Below, piece after piece: positions 55,289 through 64,000 of a DNA stretch of 64,000 nucleotides (position 1 is the stretch's first letter; each line of letters opens with the position of its first letter). Made by a program: the position numbers and the translations under genes. The DNA comes from Roseibium denhamense (lineage in GTDB: Bacteria; Pseudomonadota; Alphaproteobacteria; Rhizobiales; Stappiaceae). Under the pieces are notes generated by a model. The model had not been told where the DNA came from. It saw nothing but the letters and a program-made list of their open reading frames with translations, and did not search any database. The stretch covers positions 127,543 to 191,542 of the forward strand of contig NZ_SMLZ01000115.1 in NCBI RefSeq assembly GCF_009711415.1, written 5' to 3'.

Positions 55289-55630
55289 TCAAACGACGTG
55301 CAGACTGACCGGCGGGCGTGTGCCCCGTGGCCGCTGCTTCATATCCTGCTCGTTCGTCGCGCCTTGACGCGATAGCTGATAGATTTGTTCGCCGGCATAT
55401 CCGGCTTCATCGACAAGAAGGCTCCGGCTGCAATCGGCCGCGATCGACAATCCGATGGTGCGCCAGTGCGCCCTGCGGAAACAGTAGACCGCGAGGGCCG
55501 CCCGCTGCCGTTCAGGCAATTGGTCTCCAATCTCTCTGACGGCGGCAGCGCCAGCGTCCACCAGCCGTTTCAAGAACATGTCCGGCACAGGACATATTTC
55601 CAAATCAGCAGATCCCGACCGCTTTTGCAT
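55289..55630 (-). CDS. Hypothetical protein, 113 residues
   Basis: A small soluble protein with LKRLVDAGAAAVREIGDQLPERQRAALAVYCFRRAHWRTIGLSIA; helical, with the appearance of a short regulatory helix bundle. TTTTGGAGTTGGATC before the ATG gives a good ribosome site (GGAG, 8 nt), which supports a real gene. No family recognised. It stands between the metallo-hydrolase and the patatin genes, in its own AT-rich promoter region (near 55640-55740). Confidence 0.5.
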   Translation of the reverse strand: MQKRSGSADLEICPVPDMFLKRLVDAGAAAVREIGDQLPERQRAALAVYCFRRAHWRTIGLSIAADCSRSLLVDEAGYAGEQIYQLSRQGATNEQDMKQRPRGTRPPVSLHVV

Positions 55631-55740
55631 GATCCAACTCCAAAAGGTTTGATTAAAATTATTTCGGAGTTAGATGAATCAATTGTTAACTGGATGAATA
55701 GGCCGAATAATAATTGGGCGTCTGGTAAATAAAACGTAGT

Positions 55741-56595
55741 TTAAAAGGACAGTGTCATTGTCTTTTCTGTCAATGCTAACAGCTTTTCTTTTGTCTCTTT
55801 ACGCAAGATTTCAGAAGCTGCCAGAATTTTATCCGCTTTCATGAAATCAAGAACACGGGTCGTGTCATGGGGCGGCCGGATAAGGATATCTGGTTGAACT
55901 CGTTTGAGTTTTTCCGCCGTGACGGTCTGCATCAGGATCTGCGCCGAGCCGAAAAGCGAATCGAGCATGCTGATATCGTCCTTGTCCGCACGCGGGACCG
56001 GGGCGCCGACGACATCAACTGCGATCACGATATCGCACGTGTCCTGCAGCCCGTCGAAAGGCAGCGGGTTGACCGCGCCGCCATCCACCAGAAGACGGCC
56101 GTCATGGCGCACGGGTTTAAAAACCGCCGGAATCGCTACGGAGGCCGCGACCGCCGGAAGCAGGGGACCCGCTTCGAAGTCGACCTCTTGGCAGCCATAA
56201 AAGTCGGTGGCCAGCACACGAAGGGCAATATCCAGATCTTCAAACCGGTCTGGAAGATGTGCTCCGACGAATACTTCAAGAACACGCTCCGGGTCGAATT
56301 GGACCGGACCGGGTTTGAACACGTCGGCGAATTTCCGCGGCCGCAACTGCCATAGTCTGGAGAGCACGCTGTTGCGGTCGGCAAATGTCTCCAGGGCGAT
56401 GTCGCGAATGGCTTCCCCGCTCAGGCCACTGGCATAGGCCGCGCCCAGGATCGCACCGATCGAAGTGCCCGCGATCTTCACGGGCTTGATGCCGAGATCG
56501 TCGAGCGCTTCAAGGACGGGGATATGAGCCAAGCCGCGGGCGCCGCCGCCGCCAAGTGCCAATCCGATCCTTGGTGCGTTGCTTGTCACTGTCAT
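55741..56595 (-). CDS. Patatin-like phospholipase (RssA-like)
   Basis: 284 residues. The oxyanion loop GLALGGGGARGLAHIPVLEAL (about 12-31), the serine nucleophile motif GTSIGAI (about 45-51) and the Asp of the catalytic dyad in LLVDGGAVNPLP (about 165-176) are intact. It is close to the RssA/YjjU group of bacterial patatins, acyl hydrolases acting on lipids. The ATG at 56595 (AAGGACAAGGCGG upstream) is preferred over one at 56721. Monocistronic. Confidence 0.92.
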   Translation of the reverse strand: MTVTSNAPRIGLALGGGGARGLAHIPVLEALDDLGIKPVKIAGTSIGAILGAAYASGLSGEAIRDIALETFADRNSVLSRLWQLRPRKFADVFKPGPVQFDPERVLEVFVGAHLPDRFEDLDIALRVLATDFYGCQEVDFEAGPLLPAVAASVAIPAVFKPVRHDGRLLVDGGAVNPLPFDGLQDTCDIVIAVDVVGAPVPRADKDDISMLDSLFGSAQILMQTVTAEKLKRVQPDILIRPPHDTTRVLDFMKADKILAASEILRKETKEKLLALTEKTMTLSF

Positions 56596-56786
56596 CACCG
56601 CCTTGTCCTTGCGCTCGCTGATCGAATATCGAGTGATCGTGCGACTTTGCGTGTTTCTGGCAAAGCGCCCGATGCTCCGTATCGGCCCGGCAAATGTGGG
56701 GTAGGCTGATGCGCCTGCCAAGTCAATTGGCGGTGGCAGAGTGACGTGCCGACGGTCAGATCGGGTCTTATTTATTGAGGTTGGTA

Positions 56787-59700
56787 CTAGACGACGAAAT
56801 GGACATCCTGCGTGGTTGAGCAGAACCAGTCGTTCATTTGCTCGAACGGCATTGGCCGGGCAATGAGATAGCCCTGGATGGAGAAATCGCCCATCATGCG
56901 CAGGCGCTGGTACTGCGCATCGGTTTCCACGCCCTCACACACGATTTTGATGTCCAGCGAGCGGGCCAAATGCACAAGATGGTTCACCACGGCCTCTTTC
57001 TTCGGATCGGCCAGCATCTGCTTTGTGAACGAGCGGTCGATCTTCAAGCCGTTGATCTTGAGGCTGGTGACATGAGACAGCGACGCATAGCCGGTTCCGA
57101 AATCATCCAGCTCGATATGGACGCCAAGCCGGTAAAGCGCATCGAGCGTTGACAGGTGGCTGGCCCCTTCCTCGTCCAGGAATACGGATTCCAGCACTTC
57201 TGCGGTGATGTAGTCAGCCCCGATATTATGCTTGTTCATGGCAAGCGTAAAATGATCCAGAAGGGACCCGGATGCCAAATGGGATGGCGAGACATTGATG
57301 GATATGCGGCCGAAATCAACGCCCGCGTCCAGCCAGCTGCGGGCAGCGGCCAGGGCTTTGTCGATAACGATGTTGCCAAGCACCGGGGCAAGATTTGTCT
57401 TTTCAACAATGGGCAGGAATTGCGCCGGGGACAGGATGCCGCGATCCGGATGCCGCCAGCGGACAAGCGCCTCCACACCGGTCACGTTCTGGCCGCGCAG
57501 CGAAACCTGCGGCTGGTAAACCAGGAAGAACTGATCCTGCTCAATGGCGCGGAGCAGCTCACGCTCGACCATGGCCTCGTCGTCACTCACAGTTTTCATG
57601 TCGCGGGTGAAGAACGTGAAGCGGTCCTTGCCCTTTTCTTTCGACTGATAAAGGGCAAGGTCGGCATGGGTCAGCAGCGTGTCGAAATCGGTGCCGTCAT
57701 CCGGGCAAAGGGCAATGCCCATACTGACGGTCGGCCAGAATCTGTTGCCGTTGAATTCCATCGGCATGCGCATCAGACGGCGGGCCCGCTCGCACAGCTC
57801 GTTCGGATCGGCATCGAAGCGATTGGCCAGGATCACGAACTCATCGCCGCCCCACCGGTAGGGCGTTCCAAGGCCGCGGCAAACCTCCCGCAGGCGCCGC
57901 CCGGTTTCCTCCAGGCAATAATCACCCGCAAGGTGGCCCAGCGTGTCGTTGACCTTCTTGAAGTTATCCATGTCCACATGAACGAGGAACGAGGGCTTGT
58001 TCGAACCGGCAAACCACTCCTTGGCGTCGCGCTGACAGCCGGCGCGGTTGAAAAGCTTGGTCAGGGAATCAAAATAGGCCAGCCGTTCGGCGCGGTTCTT
58101 CGCCTCACGCGTCTCGTTTTCACGCTGAACCCGTTCGGTCACGTCATTGGCCATGACGACGAACAGGTCCTTGTCATGGTCCCGGAAAAGCTGCACCTGC
58201 AAGTCAACCGGATAAATCGTGCCATCCTTGCGCCGGTGGCTGCTTTCCACCGTCAGGTTGGCGACTCTGCCGTCCAGCAAAGGCATGACATGCCGTTCGA
58301 CGGTTTCCTTCTGATAAACTTGGTTGATGTCCCAGATACACTGGCTTTTCAGTTCATTTAGACGGTAGCCGAGATTTTCCAGCGCACTGGAGTTGGCATA
58401 TTCGATGCCGAAAGTCTTGGCGTCGAGGATGTAGATCTCGTTGAGTGACGATTCCAGGATTTCCGCCAAAAGGTCTTTTTTGCGTTCTGCCTGCCGCCGG
58501 TCGGTAATGTCATGGACCGTGCCCACTTCAATGGATGGCCCGCCAGCCGGATCTTCGACCATGTGTCCGCGGAAATGCAAATAGCGGATGGAACCGTCTT
58601 CGCGGATGATGGATTGTTCAAAATCGAAACCGCCGGTTTTTTGAACGGACGCCCGGGCTGCATCCAAGGCGGCTTGGCGTTGGGCTTCCGGAATGAGAGC
58701 AAGCATCCGGCCGCGGATTTTGGTGGGCGGGGTATCGTCCGGCAGGCCAAGAATCCGGTAGAACTCGTCCGAAGCGACAATTTCCTTGGTGCCGAGGTTT
58801 CGTTCCCAGCTGCCGATACTGGCGACATGTTGCGCTTCAATGAGCCGCCTTGCCGTGTTCTCCAGCTTCACCGTGCTTTTGTGAACGGCATTTTCCAACT
58901 GACTGTGCGTGGTCAGGATGGACGCCTGAAGCATATCGACCAGCCTTCTGAACAAAAGCCAGAAAACGCCCGCCAGTGCGACGCCTGCCAGGAGCGACAA
59001 GATGCTGCTGCGGATGAAAGATCCGATCGTCCCGGTGATATCCTGCAGCAGGACCAGCTTTGATGTGGCGGCGCTCGAAAGGATGGAGACGTCAAGATCC
59101 TGCGCGAGGAAGATTTTGCCGTCAGTCCGGAAAATGCGCCCGTCTTGCGCCTCGAGCAAAGAGGATGCGGCGGCAGCGTCAAAATCCGCGCCCGAAAACC
59201 CCGCGTCAGAGGCCGCCCCGGCTCCCATCGGGCGGATTTGGGCGTGAATTGCACCTTCGTCATCGGCGGAGGCCGGGCCATCTGCTTTGGCTGTGGTCAC
59301 CGCGACCACTTCCGCATCGAGGGCCTCGCTGACAAGACGCAAGGCAGGTTCGATGTTGATGGAGAGTTTCAGGTATCCGAGCAACCGGCCGCTGGCCGTC
59401 CAGGGTTCCAGCAAACTGACCACGACCTCGTTATTCTCACCCAGTGCGATGCTGTCTGGGGTTTGATAGAGCGAGGCGGCCAGATCCGATTGGAACGAAA
59501 CCCTCGGATCTTCTATGTGGCTGGGGGCATGTGCATGATAGGCAAAGCTCCGGTCGGCGGAGTAGATCGTAAGCTGCGAAATGCCGAGCCCCTTGGCCCG
59601 CTGCGCAAAGATCGCATCTGCGATCAGGCGGACCTTTTCGTGATTGCCGATCCTTACGGCGTCTTGAAGCTCCAGGTCGGCGGCGATTGCGGAGGTGGCA

Positions 59701-60017
59701 TCTGCAAGAGCGGCCCGTCCGAGCGCCTTTTGCTGTGCCAGCAAACTCGTAATCGTGCGTTCGATCTGCTTGGGCGGCTGATGAATGTGCCGGTATTGGG
59801 TGACAATGTTGTAACCGGTCAGAAGAACGATGGTCAGGGTCAAAAAACTGAGAAACGCGATCCGGAGCGGCCGCTCAATCAAAGAGCCCCCATCGGTCAG
59901 AGCCATGAGGTTATTCGACAACGGCTTTTTCATCCGGCCAAACAGTGGTTTGGCCAGCTTTCCCCTTCTGGGATTATCCCCGTTCCGTTCGCCCACACTC
60001 AGCACCCATACCCCCAA
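56787..60017 (-). CDS. PAS-GGDEF-EAL dual-domain c-di-GMP enzyme
   Basis: 1076 residues. A membrane helix (about 50-68), a periplasmic sensor region to about 330, and a second helix (about 335-357) are followed by a coiled coil. Two PAS domains span about 385-520 (QHVASIGSWERN, YLHFRGHMVEDP) and 525-645 (YANSSALENLGY). Both output domains look active: RWGGDEFV in the cyclase domain, and EALVRWRHPD, NVSPSHL, ELDDFGTGYASLSHV, KIDRSF and CEGVET in the phosphodiesterase. The RxxD product-inhibition site is not seen before GGDEF. Start: ATG at 60017, or a later one at 59933. Regulates c-di-GMP in response to a periplasmic signal. Confidence 0.94.
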   Translation of the reverse strand: MGVWVLSVGERNGDNPRRGKLAKPLFGRMKKPLSNNLMALTDGGSLIERPLRIAFLSFLTLTIVLLTGYNIVTQYRHIHQPPKQIERTITSLLAQQKALGRAALADATSAIAADLELQDAVRIGNHEKVRLIADAIFAQRAKGLGISQLTIYSADRSFAYHAHAPSHIEDPRVSFQSDLAASLYQTPDSIALGENNEVVVSLLEPWTASGRLLGYLKLSINIEPALRLVSEALDAEVVAVTTAKADGPASADDEGAIHAQIRPMGAGAASDAGFSGADFDAAAASSLLEAQDGRIFRTDGKIFLAQDLDVSILSSAATSKLVLLQDITGTIGSFIRSSILSLLAGVALAGVFWLLFRRLVDMLQASILTTHSQLENAVHKSTVKLENTARRLIEAQHVASIGSWERNLGTKEIVASDEFYRILGLPDDTPPTKIRGRMLALIPEAQRQAALDAARASVQKTGGFDFEQSIIREDGSIRYLHFRGHMVEDPAGGPSIEVGTVHDITDRRQAERKKDLLAEILESSLNEIYILDAKTFGIEYANSSALENLGYRLNELKSQCIWDINQVYQKETVERHVMPLLDGRVANLTVESSHRRKDGTIYPVDLQVQLFRDHDKDLFVVMANDVTERVQRENETREAKNRAERLAYFDSLTKLFNRAGCQRDAKEWFAGSNKPSFLVHVDMDNFKKVNDTLGHLAGDYCLEETGRRLREVCRGLGTPYRWGGDEFVILANRFDADPNELCERARRLMRMPMEFNGNRFWPTVSMGIALCPDDGTDFDTLLTHADLALYQSKEKGKDRFTFFTRDMKTVSDDEAMVERELLRAIEQDQFFLVYQPQVSLRGQNVTGVEALVRWRHPDRGILSPAQFLPIVEKTNLAPVLGNIVIDKALAAARSWLDAGVDFGRISINVSPSHLASGSLLDHFTLAMNKHNIGADYITAEVLESVFLDEEGASHLSTLDALYRLGVHIELDDFGTGYASLSHVTSLKINGLKIDRSFTKQMLADPKKEAVVNHLVHLARSLDIKIVCEGVETDAQYQRLRMMGDFSIQGYLIARPMPFEQMNDWFCSTTQDVHFVV

Positions 60018-60265
60018 CTCCAGTGGTGCACACTCACTGTTATCTGATGGCTGTTAATGCGCCGGCGCTTCGCGCTCTTCTTTCAGCAATAACCACTGCG
60101 AAAAATCACAATAGTTGCAATTGGTTAAATTGCGTTGAATCCGTTCGTTAAGAAAATTAACAACAACTGCAGAGATGTTGTGGATTTGCAGAATGCATAG
60201 AAGGTTCAAGCAACTGAAAAAAATATTAAAAAAAGCGGAGATTTAGAGATAATTTGGATGGGGTT

Positions 60266-61174
60266 TCAGCTTGTCTTGAAAAAGATGGTGAAATACTTCC
60301 CGGTTTCCAGAGGGGCCTCTTCCGGTACAAAGTGCCCGCAATCGATTGCATGGCCACCGGCCTGATCACACCAGCCCTTCCAGACCTTGAGCGGATCGCG
60401 AACCCGGGCGGCAATACCTTTCGTGCCCCACAGCACCATTACAGGCGGTTTGATTTTCCGCCGCGCATTCATGTCGTCCTCGTCATGCTTGTAGTCGATT
60501 GTCGCACCGGCCCGGTAATCCTCGCAGGTTGCTGAAATTCTGTCCGGGTCGCAGAACCAGGCCCGGGTATGGGCCAAAGCTTCTGGCGCAAAACAATCAA
60601 GGGATTTCTGTGCGGTCCAGCTTGCCAATGTGTGTTCCAGGAACCGGATTGGCGATGCTGCAATCAGGTCTTCGGGAAAGGGGGCGGGTTGGGCAAGAAA
60701 CATCCAATGATAGATGTTCAAGCCGAAAACCCGGTTCATTCGGTTCCAGTAGTCATAGGTCGGCAGAATGTCGAGAACCGCGAGGCGCTCGACAATTTCC
60801 GGATGATCCAAGGCCATCCGGTACGCAACACGTCCCCCACGGTCATGGCCTGCGACGGCGAACCGGTCGTACGATAAGATGCGCATGAGTTCCACCATCG
60901 TGGCGGCCATGGTGCGTTTGGAGTAAGCGCCATGGTCGGGACTAATCGGCGGAACGTCCGACGCACCATATCCGGGAAGATCCGGCATAACGAGGCGGAA
61001 ATGCTCTGCTAGGCTTGGGGCAATCTTGTGCCAGATGACATGCGACTGCGGGTAGCCATGCAGCAGCAAAAGGGGAGGGCCGGACCCTCCCGTCCGGCAG
61101 TGAATCCAGCCGGATGCCGTCTCAACAGTGATCGTGTCAAACCCCGGAAACAGATCCGGTTTGCCGTGCCCCAT
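60266..61174 (-). CDS. Haloacetate (fluoroacetate) dehalogenase-like alpha/beta hydrolase
   Basis: 302 residues. With the ATG at 61174 (GGGAG 6 nt upstream), every active-site residue I recall for fluoroacetate dehalogenase of Rhodopseudomonas (RPA1163) appears one position later: Asp111 nucleophile, Arg112 and Arg115 (carboxylate clamp), Asp135, His156 and Trp157 (fluoride pocket), Trp186, Tyr220 and His281. Blocks are GHDRGGRVAYRMALDHP, AVLDILPTYDYW, IYHWMFLAQPAPFPEDLI, and CEDYRAGATIDYKHDEDD. Epoxide hydrolases share the fold but lack the Arg pair and the His-Trp pocket. The reaction would be hydrolysis of fluoroacetate to glycolate. No regulator or transporter is adjacent. Confidence 0.9.
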   Translation of the reverse strand: MGHGKPDLFPGFDTITVETASGWIHCRTGGSGPPLLLLHGYPQSHVIWHKIAPSLAEHFRLVMPDLPGYGASDVPPISPDHGAYSKRTMAATMVELMRILSYDRFAVAGHDRGGRVAYRMALDHPEIVERLAVLDILPTYDYWNRMNRVFGLNIYHWMFLAQPAPFPEDLIAASPIRFLEHTLASWTAQKSLDCFAPEALAHTRAWFCDPDRISATCEDYRAGATIDYKHDEDDMNARRKIKPPVMVLWGTKGIAARVRDPLKVWKGWCDQAGGHAIDCGHFVPEEAPLETGKYFTIFFKTS

Positions 61175-61262
61175 CACAGTCTCCCATCCAATCGCACCGG
61201 AGACTAAACGGGTTCGTGGGCGGCCGCCAAGTCAGAAAGCGGAGCGGATGCGCTGAATGCGG

Positions 61263-62540
61263 TTAGCCTTTCGTCTCACGTGCAATGGCACGCCAGCCGA
61301 TATCGCTCCGGCAGAACCCATCCGGCCAATCGATGGAGTCAATCGCCGCATAGGCTTTCTGCTGTGCGTCGGCCACGGACGATCCGACAGCGGTCACGTT
61401 CAATACACGGCCGCCATTTGCCAAGATGGCGCCGTTTGCGGACTTCGTTCCGGCATGAAAGACCTCAACATCCACATCGGAAGCCGTGTCGAGGCCGCGG
61501 ATTTCGGTGCCCTTTTGATAGCTGCCGGGATAACCCTTGGCCGCCATCACGACTGTCAGGGCAGGCCTCTCGTCCCAGTCCGCGCTAACAGTGTTCAAGG
61601 TGCCATCGACAGCTGCTTCGATCAGGTCAAGCAAATCTGTCTTCAGCCGCATCATCAGGACTTGGCATTCCGGGTCTCCGAAACGGGTATTATACTCAAT
61701 GAGTTGCGGGCCATTCTCGGTGATCATAAGACCAGCGTAGAGGACGCCTTTGAACGGGGTGCCCCGGTCGGCCAGTGTTTTGATCGTCGGATTTATGATC
61801 CGGTCCATGACGGTTGCGATGATGTCATCCGTCAGCACCGGTGCCGGGGAATAGGCGCCCATTCCGCCCGTATTGGGGCCGGTATCACCATCATGAGCGC
61901 GTTTGTGATCCTGTGCCGTTGCCAGCGGCAGGGCATGCGTCCCGTCGGACAAGACGAAGAAGCTGGCTTCTTCTCCCTGAAGAAATGCTTCAATGACAAC
62001 TTCGGCTCCGGCATCACCAAAGGAGCCGTCGAAACAGGCTTCAACCGCCGCGACCGCTTCGTCCAGCGTCATCGCGACAACGACACCTTTTCCAGCTGCA
62101 AGGCCGTCAGCCTTGACCACGATTGGCGCCCCCTGTTCCCGGACATAGGCCAGTGCTGCTGCTTTGGTGTCGAAGCGCCCATAGGCAGCTGTTGGAATGC
62201 CCGCTTCATCGCACACACCCTTGGTGAAGGCTTTCGAGCCCTCCAGCTGGGCAGCCGCCTGGCTGGGGCCGAAAACTTTGATCCCAACCTTTTCAAGGTC
62301 ATCCACCAGTCCGGCAACCAGCGGGGCCTCGGGGCCAACCACGACAAGATCAATGGCATTTTCCCGGCAAAACCCGATCACGTCTTCATGGTTCGAAACG
62401 TCCAGGCTGGTGCTGGCCGCAAGCTGGTCGATCCCCGCATTGCCCGGAGCGGCATACAGCTTTGTCAGTCTGGGTGATTTGGAAAGGGCCCATGCAAGCG
62501 CATGTTCGCGGCCGCCGGAGCCGATCAGGAGAATTCTCAT
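61263..62540 (-). CDS. purD: Phosphoribosylamine-glycine ligase
   Basis: Second step of purine synthesis: joins glycine to phosphoribosylamine with ATP. 425 residues, the normal length. It opens [19 protein letters not shown], the ATP-grasp core has [20 protein letters not shown] (about 134-153), and [11 protein letters not shown] and [13 protein letters not shown] follow. It stands alone, divergent from the GNAT gene. Confidence 0.97.
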   Translation of the reverse strand: MRILLIGSGGREHALAWALSKSPRLTKLYAAPGNAGIDQLAASTSLDVSNHEDVIGFCRENAIDLVVVGPEAPLVAGLVDDLEKVGIKVFGPSQAAAQLEGSKAFTKGVCDEAGIPTAAYGRFDTKAAALAYVREQGAPIVVKADGLAAGKGVVVAMTLDEAVAAVEACFDGSFGDAGAEVVIEAFLQGEEASFFVLSDGTHALPLATAQDHKRAHDGDTGPNTGGMGAYSPAPVLTDDIIATVMDRIINPTIKTLADRGTPFKGVLYAGLMITENGPQLIEYNTRFGDPECQVLMMRLKTDLLDLIEAAVDGTLNTVSADWDERPALTVVMAAKGYPGSYQKGTEIRGLDTASDVDVEVFHAGTKSANGAILANGGRVLNVTAVGSSVADAQQKAYAAIDSIDWPDGFCRSDIGWRAIARETKG

Positions 62541-62708
62541 GAAACGTCAATCTCGCAGGAATGATGCCAAGGAGTGCAGATCGTCCGGCTTGGCCGGGGA
62601 CGATGCGCAATTTGGGCGCGGTCTAGCACGGCCTGCCTTGGCCTGCAAAGCAGCGCTGGCGGAGAAAACCGGACTTGGCGGAAAACCGGACCGGGCGCGC
62701 CGCCGCAT

Positions 62709-63188
62709 ATGAGCCGCACTCTGCAAATCATCCTGGGAACACCGGCCAACCGGAAAGCAGTTCTGGCTGTCATGCAGGACTGCTTTGCCGGCCGGGGTGA
62801 GATTTTTACAAAAGCCCATGAAACCGCAGTCAGCCAGCTGCTTGTGGACCCGTCTGCCGGCCGGATCTACTTGGTCGAGATCCGGGGGCAGCTTGCAGGT
62901 CTTGTCAGTGTTGCCTTTCAGCAGTCCGTGCTTCTTGCCAACAAGCTGGCGGTTCTGGAACTGATTTTCCTGAAAGAGGATTTTCGCAACCGGGGCCTCG
63001 CACAGCGGATCCTGCGCAGTGTTGCGGGGGACCTTGAGGCTTTCGGGCAGCCGGTCGTGGCCGCTTACCTCGATCCGTCGGACCCGTTCTGCCGGCTGTT
63101 CGAGCTGGAGGGTTTTTCCGAAAAAGCGACGATTTGCTTCATGGACTGTCCGCCTCCAGACATGGATCCTGATGACACTCCCTTCTGA
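62709..63188 (+). CDS. GNAT family N-acetyltransferase
   Basis: 159 residues from the ATG at 62709; in-frame sequence upstream (to 62574) has basic, low-complexity composition and is unlikely coding. GNAT motif A reads [22 protein letters not shown], with the acetyl-CoA pyrophosphate loop RNRGLA, and [21 protein letters not shown] is motif B with the usual tyrosine region. Substrate unknown. It has no strong ribosome site. Confidence 0.82.
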   Translation: MSRTLQIILGTPANRKAVLAVMQDCFAGRGEIFTKAHETAVSQLLVDPSAGRIYLVEIRGQLAGLVSVAFQQSVLLANKLAVLELIFLKEDFRNRGLAQRILRSVAGDLEAFGQPVVAAYLDPSDPFCRLFELEGFSEKATICFMDCPPPDMDPDDTPF

Positions 63189-63332
63189 CCAAGGGGTGGA
63201 TGAATACGTCATCCACGTCTGGTCCGCCGAAGGCCATGGCATTTTGGTTCCATTTCTGGGGCCGGACCCTAGCCATGGCGGGGGCAAACTGACTAAAAGC
63301 GGCGTATCGACAAGAACAGAACAGGCGCGACA

Positions 63333-64000
63333 GTGTTTTCAACCAATGATACCGGCCCCGTTGCGGATGCGATCAAGCAGCACTGGGTGGACACGCGGCT
63401 TCCGGCCGGACTAAGGCCCTATGCGCGGCTTGCCCGCTGGGAAAGACCGATCGGCTGGTGGCTTTTGTTGTGGCCATGCTGGTGGTCAGCGGCACTGGCA
63501 GCTGTTGCTGCGGGCAACGGCTGGCCAAATCCGTGGCACCTTCTTTTGTTTTTCATCGGGGCGGTCGCCATGCGGGGGGCGGGTTGTACCTACAACGACA
63601 TTGTCGACGTCGATATCGATGCGCAGGTCGAGCGGACCCGGTCGCGGCCTATCCCCGCCGGCCAGGTTACCAAGACCCAGGCCAAGATCTTTCTGGTTCT
63701 TCAAAGCCTAGTTGGTCTTGCCGTTCTGCTGCAATTCAACACTTTCTCAATTGGGCTTGGCATCATTTCGCTGGTGCCGGTCGCCATTTACCCCTTCATG
63801 AAACGCTTCACCAACTGGCCCCAGCTGTTTTTGGGCCTGGCGTTTTCATGGGGCGCGCTCATGGGCTGGGCCGCGGTTTTCGGCTCTTTGTCCTGGGCGC
63901 CGGTGTGCCTGTATCTTGGCGGGATCGCCTGGACCATTGGCTATGACACCATTTATGCGCATCAGGACAAGGAAGATGATGCACTTGTCGGCGTGAAATC
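63333..64000 (+). CDS. ubiA: 4-hydroxybenzoate polyprenyltransferase, 3' truncated at the window edge
   Basis: 222 codons visible from GTG at 63333 (MFSTNDTG); the C-terminus is outside. It attaches a polyprenyl chain to 4-hydroxybenzoate in ubiquinone synthesis at the inner membrane. LARWERPIGWWLLLWPCWWSA (helix 1), the diphosphate-binding motif NDIVDVDIDAQVERTRSRPI, and the second acidic motif GYDTIYAHQDKEDD are all clear. The start was set by reading this frame back to a GTG with AGGCGCGACA upstream. The enzyme normally runs to about 300-320 residues. Confidence 0.95.
   Translation, partial: MFSTNDTGPVADAIKQHWVDTRLPAGLRPYARLARWERPIGWWLLLWPCWWSAALAAVAAGNGWPNPWHLLLFFIGAVAMRGAGCTYNDIVDVDIDAQVERTRSRPIPAGQVTKTQAKIFLVLQSLVGLAVLLQFNTFSIGLGIISLVPVAIYPFMKRFTNWPQLFLGLAFSWGALMGWAAVFGSLSWAPVCLYLGGIAWTIGYDTIYAHQDKEDDALVGVK

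Noticed and set aside
57156..58361. 401-codon open frame antisense to the GGDEF-EAL gene
   Set aside because: Lies inside a well-supported multi-domain gene; composition is typical of an antisense frame.
61257..62477. 406-codon frame antisense to purD
   Set aside because: purD is complete with all family motifs; the opposite frame has none.

Overview
The window is a GC-rich, densely coded chromosomal segment of an alphaproteobacterium. The hisS-hisZ-hisG block, the ileS-lspA-lipoprotein-M16-M16 order, rhizobial-type porins, CIRCE-controlled groESL and an endonuclease-type MutL all point to the order Hyphomicrobiales. A marine Stappiaceae/Roseibium-like genome is my best guess, from gene content and order only, with no database search. 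I saw no convincing tRNA, rRNA, insertion sequence, prophage or CRISPR array.

Layout. 1-9.1 kb: a truncated ClC chloride/proton exchanger, an L,D-transpeptidase, a DUF2927 protein, an orphan CheZ-like phosphatase, DNA-3-methyladenine glycosylase I, and the overlapping hisS-hisZ-hisG operon. 9.5-13.1 kb: a three-gene operon for lipid-linked sugar transfer (DPM1-GtrA fusion, GT39 transferase, degenerate ChbG/YdjC protein). 13.2-15.4 kb: a nitrosative-stress-like module with a Crp/Fnr regulator, an NsrR-like Rrf2 regulator, a divergent group III truncated haemoglobin behind an NsrR-like palindrome, and two tiny membrane proteins. 15.4-21.2 kb: a thioesterase, a DUF1275 membrane protein, SlyX, a GST, and several genes of unknown function among hairpin repeats. 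21.8-24.0 kb: groESL with a perfect CIRCE operator. 24-29.2 kb: a sigma-54 response regulator, a membrane-anchored winged-helix protein and a TipF-like degenerate EAL protein. 29.2-36.5 kb: two M16 peptidases, a lipoprotein, lspA and ileS. 36.8-40.6 kb: a GT87 protein, an EamA transporter, ribF and a MaoC hydratase. 40.8-42.1 kb: cheY with a second CheZ-like gene. 42.2-48.8 kb: a lytic transglycosylase, two hydrolases of the alpha/beta fold, a HAD protein and mutL. 48.8-51.5 kb: two tandem paralogous porins. 51.6-64 kb: tadA, the rluB-rsmD overlap, a metallo-beta-lactamase-fold protein, a patatin, a large PAS-GGDEF-EAL protein, a fluoroacetate-dehalogenase-like enzyme, purD, a GNAT protein and the start of ubiA.

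Most of the window is housekeeping. The less ordinary signals are: three families of intergenic hairpin repeats with copies at distant sites; the NsrR/truncated haemoglobin/microprotein cluster; two CheZ-like phosphatases; several members of known families that have lost catalytic or metal-binding residues (ChbG-like, TipF-like, M16-2, IleRS zinc site); a haloacetate dehalogenase with all nine recalled active-site residues in register; and a small set of unrecognised genes at 18.8-21.2 kb. I do not see a clear new defence or biosynthetic system.
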